Positions 1-11,403 are shown, numbered from the stretch's first letter. The stretch: 64,000 bases of DNA from Allantophomopsis cytisporea (GCA_024752435.1 CP103034.1:682001-746000), one strand, 5' to 3'. The notes: generated by a model from the letters alone, not told the origin. Translations and numbers: made by a program.

Positions 1-47
1 TATACTTAGCCTTTCCTACCTCTTCCTACCAACCTACAAACATCAAA

Positions 48-639
48 ATGTCTGGCTTCGGCGATGACAACCAGCAGTCTGGGGGCCAGGGTGTGTATAA
101 TCCACATACTTCTCATTCCAGCCAATTACTTACAAGATATAGGTGGTGGCTATGGAGGCAATGATAACTCTTCGGGTGGCTTCGGCGGCGGCTCCGGTGG
201 ATACGGAAATGATAACTCTTCGGGTGGCTCTGGTGGTGGTTACGGTGGTGATAAGCAGCAATCTAGCTTTGGAGGTGGAAATTCTCAGGGTATGTGCAAT
301 CGTGATTACTCAGTATTAGCTAGATCATTTACTTACTTTCTTGCAGGTGGCGGGTTTGGAGGCAACGATAACTCTTCAGGCGGTTCTGCAGGCTATGGAA
401 ATGACAACTCTTCTGGAGGCGGCGGGTTTGGAGGCAATGACAATTCATCAGGAGGCTCTGGAGGCTATGGAGGAAATGACAACTCGTCTGGAGGCTATGG
501 TAATGACAGCTCCTCAGGGGGCTCTGGTGGCTTTGGCGGCAACTCGGGCTCTGGAAACTCTGGTGGCGGCAATCAGCAGAGTGGTCTTGAGAAAGAGGGT
601 CTCAACGCTGCCGAAAATTTTGCTAAGAAGGAGTTCTAA
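48..639 (+). CDS. Glycine-rich repeat protein, 160 aa, 3 exons
   Basis: Exons 48-90, 143-289 and 347-639 join into one 160-residue frame; introns 91-142 and 290-346 have GT/AG ends and keep the frame. The ATG at 48 follows an A-rich CATCAAA context. After a short MSGFGDDNQQ start, nearly the whole protein is a degenerate tandem repeat of the type GGYGGNDNSSGG, with Gly, Asn, Asp, Ser and Tyr dominating. It ends in a non-repetitive, charged, probably helical tail (GLEKEGLNAAENFAKKEF). There is no signal peptide, membrane segment or catalytic motif. Low-complexity Gly/Asn/Ser proteins in fungi are often stress-induced or condensate-forming, but that is only analogy. I do not recognise the family. 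The gene is close to the left edge, so its promoter is mostly outside the window. Confidence 0.75.
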
Positions 640-1388
640 GCCTTTGTCTGATGGGCTTCATATGGATCTTTCAGCATGGAGCCCCACATGAACTCAAGGT
701 ATTTGGTTGGTTTTCCAAGTGTAAAATCGTCAGCCATCAGACCTAAAAATCAACGGCTTTCAAAAATCTTGAATGTATGCAGCTCTGATATCAAACATAA
801 TCGTCTTTGCGAATACAACAGTCATGTTTTCTTGGTCCTTATGAACCCAATCCTAATAACTACTCCTATATTTACACCACATACTATTTTCGTCTTCTAA
901 GCACTGATATCTTTCATTTAGCCATACTTTTGTCTAATATAGATACTATCGTATTTCCTACTGTGTTTGGAAATTTCTCCTGGTTCTTCCACTTTCTTGC
1001 ATTTGGTTTGACTATGAGGAGGCACTCTTCTGAATGTATGTGTCTTCTGATCTGCCCATTTCTCAGCTCCTCTACGTCGAACTTCTACAGAATGTAAGCT
1101 GTGATAAGGTGCACTTCAATATGTTTTAGACTTGAAATAAATAATTAGCCAGTACTCTCCGACATAGTGATGTCGAGTGGGAGGATGACAACAGTACTTT
1201 CCGGAATACGGTTTCTACGACCAGCAAACAAAGGTGGATATGCGTGGAAGATGTCACCTTTGTAGCGCTCTGTACTAAGAAACTGATTAATAATGAAGGT
1301 AAGTACTTTAAAAAAAATGGCTTTCCAAAAGACTTTAAAGTGAAGAATCATTAAGAAACTTCAGAAATAACTTCGTATCAAACCTCTA
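640..1388. other. Intergenic, convergent 3' flanks
   Basis: AT-rich DNA between the end of the Gly-rich gene (+) and the end of the helicase gene (-). The short open frames here have no recognisable protein content. It should hold the 3' UTRs and polyadenylation signals of both genes; no clear other element is visible. Confidence 0.6.
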
Positions 1389-4300
1389 TCAAAATCCCAA
1401 CTGCGAATCACTAACCCAATGGCTGCCACCAGCACATCGATACCCACTACTCTGCTTAATCCACTGATAACCTACCACACAAACTCCCATTTCCCTCAAC
1501 TTGCTCTGCGCCAAGGCTTCTTTGGCCCTCCTCTCCTCCTCTTCCTTCTTCTTCCTTTGTAATTCTCTTTGAACCCTCTCCCTCTCAGCCTTTGCCTCCA
1601 TCTCACGAATCCTAGCCTCTTCACGCTTCTGCTTCAGCTCAAGAGCTTTAGCTTCATCACGAGCTTGGATCTCGCGCAGTGCAGCCGCGATCTTCTCGGC
1701 TTCCCTTTCTGCTTCCTCGGCTCGTAGCTGAGCTTCTTCTTGATTGCGGATCTCCTGCTTGATTTGTTCGTCTCGGAGCTCGGCTAGCTTCTTGTCATGC
1801 TGAAGCTGTTGCCAAACAGCATCCGAGACACCTGCATCGCGACAATTATCGGTAATCTCATCGACCTTTGGTTCCTTGCAAGCTTTATCGTCCCCGTCTG
1901 GCTTAGAAGCCGATTTTGTTGCTGTAGCAGTGCTAGAGCTTATCTGGGGGACTGGTTGTATATGATCCTGAGTTTGAACTTGGCTAGGGAATGCCGGTCG
2001 AGACACAGGTAGAAACTTAGCTCTGGCACGACGCTCAGTGAGCATGTTCTGGACGCAAGTAAACGCAGCGTCAGTTGGCAAGACGAGCTGATCAACCTTT
2101 GTAGTGCTATTCTGAAATACGGTTCGCACCATGCTCTTCGCTAATGTCTGAACATCCCTCGCATTTCCCCAAGAAGGTAACTTCGACAGTTCCTCGATCT
2201 GATCTAAATATTGACCGTAGATAGTCGGATCCTGTATTGAAGGGAATGCAATATGACTCTGCTGAAGTACACTCTCAAGAAGTTGAAGACAATGCCCGGG
2301 GCTCAGAGAAGAGAACAAGATTTCGTCTGCAAAACGACTACTTAACCCTTCATTGACGCGAAGAAGATTGTTCATATCATTGTCGTATCCGGCAAGAATG
2401 ATGACGAGCTTCCCTGCAAATTGAGGCTTTGTGATTGTGTCGACCAGCTCATTTACCGCTTCTTGAGCGAACATGCCTTCTCCAAGTCTGTATGCCTCGT
2501 CTATGAAAAGAACTTTGCCCAAGCCGCTCTCGAGTTGTTTGATAGTCTTTGGTCCTGTATGTCCGACGTATTGACCAACTAGATCCGATGCTGAACATTC
2601 AACAACTTCAACTTGTGACAGGAACCCAAGATCGTAATATACTTGACCAAATTTTCGAGCAGTGGTTGTCTTTCCGGTTCCTAGAGCATGAAATCAGACT
2701 ATAGAACAAGAAATGAGACTTTGATGTAGAAACAGTTGCTCACCAGGTGGTCCCTTGAAAATGAAATTCATAGGTATTTGTCCACGAGGGTCTAGACCTT
2801 GAGCTCGCATTCCCTTGGCGACTTTCAGAAATCCATCTAATTTTGCAATGATGCCCTCGCAGCCGACCACTCCTTTGAAAAGCTGTTGAAGATTAGTTTC
2901 AGCTCCAGATGCTCGATCGTAATTCAAGTCAAAGTCTTGTGCCTCGAATACAAAATCAATCGACCGCTGCTCTTCAGGTAGTGCAGATTGTCGAGTTTGA
3001 TAATTAGCTTTAGCCTTCGAGATCAGATTCTCTACATCTCCACCATTGCCGAAATTTAGTCCGTTTCGGAGACGACTCAATACATCGATAGCGGTAGAAA
3101 CACCTTGTGGAGTAGCTGATAGATCTTGACTTCTTAGTTTGAATTGGAGAATCTCCTGAAGCTCGGAGTCACTGAAGTCTTCGAATCGGAAGGCGTCTGA
3201 GAGCTGGAATCGTCGGGTGAGGCCAGGGTTAACATTCTGAAACATTTCTATCATCTGTGGCTCGTAGCCAAGAAGCAGTACACAGCGGTCATCTCCAGGT
3301 ACACTCTGGACTTCGGCAACGATTGTGTCGATGACTGCAGTCTTGTATATATCAGTCCCGCTTCCACCCCCGGAGCCGGAACCGGAGTAAAGCATATATG
3401 CTTCGTCAATAATCAGAACTTTTCCGATTGTGGTTGCCAGAATAGCTTTCGTGTTGGCTTCTGACTGGCCAATGACATTGCCGATGAAATCCGAAGGATT
3501 CTTGATAACAACTGGGGCATTCAAAGTTAGTCAATTAACGTTTAGGATTCCAAGAACAGTTTACCTTCACCATTACTCAGCATCCCGATATCCGTTAGGA
3601 TTTTACCATATAGTTTGGCGACTGTAGTCTTGCCAGTACCCGGAGACCCAAGGAATATACGGTTAAGTGAGACATCGATCAGCTCCTTTTCTTTCAATTC
3701 CCTCTCATAGTTTGTCTTGATGAGGCTAATCATAAAACTGATGGAGTCTTTGACGGCTTTTAGCCCAGTAAGCTGTTGAAGCTTCGTCCATGCGTTGCAT
3801 GCCAGGATGGCCTTTGAGGGGTCAGGGCCGATAAGGTCTTCCTTTGTGATGCGGTAGTCATCTGGACACAAGCCCTCTCTCCTCTCCTTAGCAAGACGAT
3901 CCGATTGTCGCTCTCGAATTTTGGCAAACATATTCTCTAATGCTCGAGCATTACCAAATCCATCCCGACCTCTACCTCTCCCCAAACGCTGAACGGCAAT
4001 CCGCATATAGAGCCCATCAGCCCCATCTTCAATGTCTATTCTAGACTTGTAGAAGTGGTTAATCTGGAACTGAAGCATACCCAAAAGTTCCGCATCTGTA
4101 TAATCCTCGAAATGGAGTTTATATGGTATTCGACTGGAAAAGCCTGGATTGTGCTCGAAAAACTTTTCCATTTGCTTGCGATAGCCAGCGAAGACGAACA
4201 CCACTTCTCCTGTCAGGTTCTCAATTTCAGCGAGAATGAAATCAAGTACAGTTTTTCCGCCGTAGTTGTGACCTTCAGCGAGTTGATAGGCTTCATCGAT

Positions 4301-7300
4301 AAAGTATACTCCACCTTCAGCGTTCTTGAGTTGCTCGAAGTGCTTTTTAACTTCAGCAACACCATCGTGAGCAAGACGTGAACCGGTTGTCTCGATGAAG
4401 CCATCCCCAGCAAGAACTTTGAGGGACGTGAGAACTTTAGCGTAATGTCTTGCGACGGTAGTTTTGCCTAAGAATATTAGAGTTATGATATCTTGTAAGA
4501 GGATCGATAACATGCCTGTGCCTGGATTTCCCAACAACACTAAGCCCAGACGTTCCTTCCTGAGATCGGTGCCTTGACGAATAGAAGTCTCAACTTTACC
4601 CTTGATTCGTAATACCTGAGCTTTAACATCCTCAAGACCTATCATCTCCATAATTTTATCAATAGCGGGATTATTAGCATTCTCCTGGTCTTTTTGACGC
4701 TGCCATTCAGTCTTCGACGGAGATCGGTCGTGAATAAGGGCTTCCTTGATGTGTGCTTGGAGATTTAAGTGCTGATTAGGATTTGGTTTCGTTGGTACCA
4801 CTGGCTTTTGTGCGGGGGGTTTCTGTGAAGGTTTCTGAGGAGCTTTTGTTATGGGTGACGAGGTTTTTTCGTCGTAGATATCCAGAAAACTTTCCGGAGG
4901 GGACTCCTGCTTCTTTTTTGCACGCTTCTTGGCAGCTTCAAGGTCTTTGAGCTTTTGTGCACGGATAGACTTTTGCTCGGTATCCAACTGTGTATCCTTC
5001 ATGATTTGGATAACTTTCTCTATTTCCTCGTCTATCTTTGCAAGCTCTTTGGCATGCTTTTGAGCTTTTTCTTCTCGTTTTGTTTTCTCGTCAAGGTCTC
5101 TTTGAGCTCTTTTCACTGCTTGCTTCCTGGCAACTTCGCATTTTTGACAAGCTAGCGGAGTACCTGCATGACATGGCCACGTTTGGTTGTGGCCATTAGG
5201 ACACTTTTGACTTAACGGAACTATGCAAAGGACTTTAGAATGGTTCGAGAGTCGGTGGCAGCAGCTGCTGCATTTGTGCAATCCACACTTGAGCATAACA
5301 CCACTGGGGAAATATAAGTCGAAGCATATCTCACAAGAGGTGATAAAAACAACTTACCAAGGCTCTTTACAACCACCATCAGGGCATTCTGCTTCGAAGT
5401 GATCCGGCGAAGACAACAATGCAGTTCGATTGGGATGCTTCTCGCACTTGACCGGAAAACCTTCATATATGTGATCATTCTCTTTCAGATGATCAAACAA
5501 TTTCCGCCAATTCTCTTTACCCTTACGTGCATTAATAAAAGTCTCCGAGTTACCAATCATGATCAAACCATCGCGAGCTCGGGAAAGCAAGACGTTAAGG
5601 CGTTCGGGAGCAGCCATGAAGCCGATATCATATGCCCGGTTGCTTCGGGTCATCGAGACCAGGACAATATCACTCTCTTCTCCCTGATAATTGTCTATCT
5701 CAGAAATCAGTATAAGATCCTTAAATCCGCCGATATATAGACAGATTATATGAATTTAGCCTTAATCTTAGTCGCGCAATGTTTATACTGTCAATTGACT
5801 CTAAGTATTGGGTCGATAGGTCGACCAAATCTAAGCTATGGCTATTTGATATCAAACATATAAAAACAGAAAATCACGTACCAATAGTTGATATGCGAAG
5901 GGATGGCTTTGATCTCTTCGAGCTGAGGTCCGTCAACAATCCCGCTCGCGCCAAATCAAACTTATCGAGATCGTTGAGGATAGGATCGTTTTCGTGAGCC
6001 AATTGGTCCCTTAGTAGCTGTAGTTGTCCAAGGTATGGTGTAATGACAACCAGTTTGTCATATCCATATCCTTGCTGAGCCAGATATCGAACGCACTTCA
6101 ATATCATTTGACCTTCATACTCGTTTTGCTTCGAAGACGTTCTACCATCGCTCAGTTCCCGAGACTCTTTCAATTCGAGCTCTGGATGAGAGTGATTAAT
6201 AAACATAACATTATCGCAAAAGCCACGAAGATCGTCTCGATTCAATGTTGATTTGGCATCGGTGAGATCCGGATACGTCAAGTGACGAATTAGCGAAGAA
6301 ATTTCGGGTCTCATTCGGTGTTGTTGCGTTAACGTGACGTGGGGAAAGCCTTTCAAGACGAGTCGCTCAAACAAAGATCGGTTAAGATCAAATCCATCTC
6401 CTTGCTCCACGCTCAGCTCGTAGGAACACTTTGGTCGAAGTTGCTTGTGATCTCCGATCATAATCAATTGCTCTGTACAAGGCCCCAAAGAGGTTAAGAT
6501 GTGAGCTTCCAAGATCTCGCCAGCCTCTTCAACAAGGACCACGCCTGGTGAGGCTGCCTGTATTGCTGCAGAGTATTTAGCAGCGCCATTTGTCGTACAG
6601 GCAATGATTCTCTTTCTTTCGATAATGGTAGCATCTCTTTCACCAAATACACGATCAAGTTCGGCTTGGTCGGTGTTGAATTGTCGACCATTCTCTCTTA
6701 CCTCGTTGACTAGATCATCTAGAATGGCTGCCCGCCATCTGATCAGATTAGTTTGTCTTGATGCAGCTGGCATTTGCCAGACTGCAGCGGTGTCTTTTGT
6801 CTGAATATGCTGTAGTGGTCCAGCATTAACTTCCCCCCTGCTCCACCGATCGAGTAGGTAATATGGGCTCATAGCTTTCCCACGCTGCCCAACTCTAGTC
6901 ATGCCATCCAAGTCATCTTTTGGAATCGTGAAAGCATCAAAAAATGGCAGGTCCTCGGAACAGAACTCCAAATATTCCATGAGATGATTCTTCTGAGTAT
7001 TTGCCGTCATAAACCGCTTGAATGCATCTCCAAGCCTATGATTCTGGAGCCGTTCTTTGAGCTTATCAATTCTAGCCCATTGAGTTTGATCGAGCCTCAC
7101 GCTTGTCTGCTCTCGTATCATCAAAGGCTTTGTCTTGTCTGTCGACTTTCCACCTAGACGGACCATAGCTGATGCTGGAATGCCAATATCCATCAAGTCT
7201 TCAAGGAATTGGTCGAGGGCATGATTCGTGAAACAAATTACAAGAATCTTCTGTGACGTGAAGTCGTGTAGTACTTTTGCTACCAAACCCCCAATAAACG

Positions 7301-8845
7301 ACTTTCCAGTTCCTGGCATTGGTTAGAAATGGGCATGAAGTCGCCGAAACTTGGTAACTCACCCGGCGGTCCTTGCACCAAACTGATTCGTTGGGCTAAG
7401 CATGCACAAAGAGAGCTCATCTGCGAATCATCCAGGATAACGGACTTAGCAAGGCGCAACAGCCTCCTTAGTTCTTTGCCAGAATGGGACTTAAGGTCGT
7501 TGATGATGTTCACTGGCTGAAAAGAAGGAGATTCCATTTCTTTCTCTTTTTCCCAATAAAGAATTTCGTTCGCTAATGGCAAATCCCTCATCTCCTGTAA
7601 CCTTCTCAAGAACGGCTCATATGCAAAAATCGCCGAGTCAAGCTGAACCAGCTTAACATCTGTATCTATGGTAGTCCTCAACTTTGAAAGAGCATATGGT
7701 AATGTTGAATCATCGGCACATTGTACAGTAACTTTGGCTGGTGTCTTGGCAATGTTCTCCTCGTCCCGATAGATGGTAGGAAACGCCGCTGGTTCATCAC
7801 CTATAAGAAGGCATGCAATATGTCCTTGGCGTAGAATGTGGCGATTATCTTTCAGAAACTTCTCTCGCTTTTCTGGTTTAATTTTCTTCAGCTGTGGTAG
7901 TTCATCCTGAGACTTTAGGATAATTCCCCACGGCAAGCGTTGGCGTTCAGTTCCCATCTCCACACCGGCCAGGGAGACTTTTTCGACGATGATACCCTTA
8001 TGACGCCCAGGTCTTGTACCAGTCAGGACTTTTAGCTCATTCCGAATTTCGCCGAGCATATCTTCGCGAAGAAGCCGGAACTGATTGTCAAGATGGATGC
8101 CAACGCGGGCTTGCTTCGTTTCCGGATCGTCGATGAAATCTGCAGTGCGAAAAAACGGTCGATCTTTCGAAAGGAGCTCATCTGCTGTAGGCATGATCGA
8201 AATCTTTCCAAAATCTGCATGGTCATTATCATGTCTGCCTCCGGGTTTTGCATCTGCGTCGATGTAAAGTTCAGATGGATTTAAGGGCAAGGCATGCTTA
8301 ATTTTCTGACCAAGAATTCGAATTTCTCCGTCTGGTGATTTCAATATTGAGTCAAGGATGTGTGGAGAATGTACTACCGCAACGTAGGGCGAGGACCTTT
8401 TATCAGGGATGGAGACAAGTTGCAGCAGTAACCACGCGAAGGCTTGGCATGCGTCTGGATTCAAGAGACTGCATACGAATGACTGTATGAAAGCCTCCCA
8501 GAAAAACGGCGGTTCAACTATGGAGAGTAACATTTGTGTAAGAACGGAACCCGAACCTATGACCTTCAAAGAAGGGTTTTGAAGGTACCGAAGCAATGGC
8601 GTAGCATTGTCATTGAGAAATGATACCGAAGTATCAAATAGAACGGAGGCTTGAAGGGAAGAAAGCCCGGAAGGGCTTGTTAGCAGTTTGTGGGCACATA
8701 TCGCAGGATCTGTTTGAGCGCACAAGGCTTCAATGAAGAGCTTTCCGTCACGAGCTGTGGTCAACGCTCTCTGGTTGTATATGACTTGGTTGAATAAGCG
8801 GGAGAGCTTGGTGAGCCGTTGGTCTTCTGGACCTAGATATGCCAT
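1389..8845 (-). CDS. ZNFX1-like SF1 helicase fused to three tandem CbbX-type AAA+ ATPases
   Basis: Exons (high to low): 8845-7363, 7312-5882, 5694-5358, 5303-4516, 4467-3565, 3511-2744, 2680-1389; 2,333 aa. Residues 1-440 resemble the ZNFX1 N-terminus, including FRLLRED. The UPF1-like helicase has Walker A QGPPGTGKS (about 491-498), VEEAGE (about 755-760), GDHKQLRP (about 781), QQHRMRPE (about 824), motif V around NYQGEE (about 973) and motif VI LSRARD (about 1008). A Cys/His-rich NFX1-like stretch follows (about 1050-1150). Three CbbX/SpoVK AAA+ modules come next, with P-loops near 1346, 1622 and 1903, each with a DEAY Walker B and an NPG-type sensor region (NEG in the third). A coiled coil spans about 2193-2301. 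The family suggests nucleic-acid remodelling, RNA most likely; the AAA+ role is unknown. The ATG at 8845 is the first true ATG in frame. The intron at 5881-5695 (187 nt) is longer than the rest and should be checked with cDNA. Confidence 0.9.
4468..4515 (-). other. GC-AG intron, 48 nt, in frame, inside Walker A of AAA+ module 1
   Basis: On the minus strand the exon ends ...GGCACAG and the intron begins GCATGT and ends CTTAG. Removing it restores GNPGTGKTT. No GT donor here restores the motif. The intron is a multiple of three and contains no stop, so retention would insert 16 residues into the P-loop without a frameshift. Confidence 0.8.
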
Positions 8846-9353
8846 TTCAATTGACCAAAAAACAAGCCAGATAAAACGAAACAAAACGAAAAATAGATTC
8901 TCTGTCGTGGTGCTAATGTGTTGTGTGTATATCAGTTGCTGAGGAACTTGGAGGATGGAGTCTTGCTGATCGAAGCAGCAAATGGAAGAGCATGATGATA
9001 TATGCTCTGCTGCTACTTAAACATTTGGGTTGCCTCGAAACTTTCTCCACCTCATCCTGACCTCTCATCGACGATATCTGTGAGAACTATGATAAACTTG
9101 CATATTTCTGTTTGCTTTACAGCCTATAGATTTTACGAGGCTGGCTGGCTGCAGAGCATGAAACTATGATAATAGAATGTACGGTGAATCACAGTCTTCT
9201 TTGAAGGTAAGGGTGAAGGAAAGAGGCATCCCCGCATCTCAGCCATGCTGCTGTAAGTCATATAGGTTGCTCATATCTACGAAGCAGGTATTTCGCAGTC
9301 TATCTTCCCTTCCCTCCTTTTTTCTGGAATCAAAAATCAAATCTAGTATCAAA
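8846..9353. promoter_or_regulatory. Shared divergent promoter region of the helicase-AAA+ gene and the nuclease-like gene
   Basis: These 508 bp separate two start codons pointing in opposite directions, so both promoters must lie here or overlap. The plus side has a pyrimidine-rich stretch (about 9300-9325) just before its ATG, a common fungal leader feature. An in-frame upstream ATG at 9177 would add 59 residues to the plus-strand protein but looks like leader. I could not identify a specific factor site with confidence. Confidence 0.55.
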
Positions 9354-10628
9354 ATGTCTTTTCATCGTAGATCATACCAAGGCTTCAGGCGTGGTAAACC
9401 CAACCGAGCCGAAAATCTACCGTCGCCGCCAAAACCGCTTGGTCCTGCTATCGACAGCATAAACATCAACACGCTATTGACAGAAGAGGATGCTCCAACA
9501 ATAACAAATGTAGAGTATGTGGCATCCTACAACTGGCTGGATGGGAAAGACCCTATTATTATCGTACCAGGTCAGTTTTCATTTGTATTAATACTTTCGC
9601 CAACTCTGTTACTACTTGTTGAATATGTCTTGTTGATATGTCAAATAATAATAGGTTCTCCGCCAAAGTGGACACCACCAACGGAAGATATACAACTGAA
9701 AGGCGATAGTGAGGATGTATTTCGAGATATTAATGCGGCTCGATACGCCTCATATCCTTTAGAGCCTACTTTCCGGGCATTGCAAGCTATGCAACCACAC
9801 AACAATTTACAGTCGGTGGATGTTGTTGGATGTGGAAGCACAATCGGAAACCTGTTGAGGTTTGCAGGATCTCAATCAAAGCCCTTCCGGTTTGACGTCG
9901 ACGTTGTTGGAGATATGGTTCTCTTTGTCCGTAAAGAAAGCTCTCCAACTGAGCTAATCACGGATCTAATGGGCTATGGTCACACGTTCCCTGAGTCATA
10001 TACAACTTGGGACTCAGGAGTTCGGAACTCATGTTCACACCAACGAATCGTTCAATATGATTTCGGAGGTTTGAAGTTTCTGGTCCGAACGGAAACTGAT
10101 GGCTATTTCAAAGACTCTAGCCTGAATGAACCCATCACTAGCAAGACCGTTACGAGTCAGCTCTGTCTTGATGATGCATTTAAAAGTATTTCAGTAAGTA
10201 CGAGCGCAGTGGATTCAGATCAGCGACTACAAGTGAGGCTGCAAGGAACAAGGATTCCCCAGAGTATGATCTTTGATATCAAGACGCGAGCTAGCTACAG
10301 GCCATTTGACATGGAGGAAATACTCCCACGGCTCTGGGTCAATCAAACGCCCAATTTCCTGATTGCCTACCACGACCACGGTCTTTTCGACAACCCTAAA
10401 GTCCAAGATGTCAGAAATGTTGTCTCCAAATGGGAGGATGACAATTCAGCTCTGTTGGCACGTTTCCACGCCGTCGTCAAGCGAATCGTGGATGTAGTTC
10501 GTGATTCTGAAATTCAGCAGTGCGAAGTCAGCTGGGATGGTCAGGGACCTCTATGTATTACGAAGCAGATTGGGGAAGGGAGGAGGGCGCTCCCATATGA
10601 TCTTGTACGTCTCTTGGAAGACTTGTGA
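9354..10628 (+). CDS. Fungal protein of unknown function, PD-(D/E)XK-like residue pattern, 396 aa
   Basis: Exons 9354-9570 and 9655-10628; the 84-nt intron splits VPG|SPPKWTPP in phase 1. The family is recognisable from VDVVGCGSTIGNLLRF, SPTELI, GYGHTFPE and SHQRIV. From memory, such proteins are widespread in moulds and carry the unsupported label geranylgeranyl pyrophosphate synthetase; there are no DDxxD prenyl-diphosphate motifs here. What is visible is an acidic TETDGY on a strand-like segment, followed about 60 residues later by IFDIKTRA. That E-x-D ... D-x-K spacing is the signature of PD-(D/E)XK nucleases, including DXO/Rai1-type enzymes. Nuclease activity is therefore my inference, not an established function. 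It is divergently arranged with the helicase-AAA+ gene. The start at 9354 is preferred over 9177 because the family-like sequence begins there and the upstream residues look like translated leader. Confidence 0.8.
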   Translation: MSFHRRSYQGFRRGKPNRAENLPSPPKPLGPAIDSININTLLTEEDAPTITNVEYVASYNWLDGKDPIIIVPGQFSFVLILSPTLLLLVEYVLLICQIIIGSPPKWTPPTEDIQLKGDSEDVFRDINAARYASYPLEPTFRALQAMQPHNNLQSVDVVGCGSTIGNLLRFAGSQSKPFRFDVDVVGDMVLFVRKESSPTELITDLMGYGHTFPESYTTWDSGVRNSCSHQRIVQYDFGGLKFLVRTETDGYFKDSSLNEPITSKTVTSQLCLDDAFKSISVSTSAVDSDQRLQVRLQGTRIPQSMIFDIKTRASYRPFDMEEILPRLWVNQTPNFLIAYHDHGLFDNPKVQDVRNVVSKWEDDNSALLARFHAVVKRIVDVVRDSEIQQCEVSWDGQGPLCITKQIGEGRRALPYDLVRLLEDL

Positions 10629-11403
10629 TAAGGTCCTACGAATGGGGTTTACGCTATTTTCTGCAATAATACTCGTATCAAATTGACATGACGGAATTTC
10701 TGAAGTGTTCCTGTGTCTAATGAAGTATTGAGACATGAAGCCTTGACTAGCCGTGTTTGCAGATCGATGTCGAGGCAGGATAATTTTATTTTGTAGTGAA
10801 AACTTTAAAGTTGTCTATTGTTTACAACTTTTAATGTGTTTCCGGTTTGTATGATAATACTAATGTGCAGCATTAAAGAGTAACAAAGGCTATGGAGATC
10901 TTGTTAGTAGCTATTCGGCTGACTTTCACAATACGATTTTGTAAGCATATTTTAGCTACATAACTCAGCTACTATCGATGCCTCCTTTGCTGATACCTTC
11001 TTCTTCCGCGAACACTCTAGAAACAAAGGGTGACTAATCGATGCGATGGCTTTTTCCAATATGCGTCTGCAAGTTTAAACAAAACATCAAAGTCAACATT
11101 CTATCTCAACAAACGGCGAACTGCTGGAAAGGTGTAGATAGAATTTACGAGTATACACATTTAAATTCATGCTCCGTCACTTCAGTAGCGTTATCTCTTG
11201 GGATAGCACGATATTTAGCTCTTGACAACAAAATTATTCTTCAAAAGATAAAAGGCTGTGATTGATACTAACTAATGCCCTACAAGTACAAATATGTGTT
11301 TGCTTCAGACTGTTACTGTTGTCAGTATCAAATCTTCCAGCTGTCAAAGAATGTTGCGTGTCAACATTGATAAGGTCTTCGAAAGGAGTAACAAAGATGC
11401 CCA
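10629..11403. other. Intergenic, convergent 3' flanks
   Basis: AT-rich stretch between the ends of two convergent genes. Short frames here do not resemble proteins. Only 3' UTR and termination signals are expected. Confidence 0.55.

Noticed and set aside
5695..5881. A hidden extra exon inside the 187-nt helicase intron
   Set aside because: The stretch is AT-rich, has stops in the needed frame, and the flanking motif V sequence joins exactly without it.
8846..8884. N-terminal extension of the helicase gene to 8884
   Set aside because: The codon at 8884 is TTG, not ATG; the first true ATG in frame is at 8845.
9177..9353. Upstream in-frame ATG giving 59 extra residues to the nuclease-like protein
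   Set aside because: The extra residues look like translated leader (Ser/Lys-rich, no family pattern), while ATG 9354 fits the family start and has an A-rich context.
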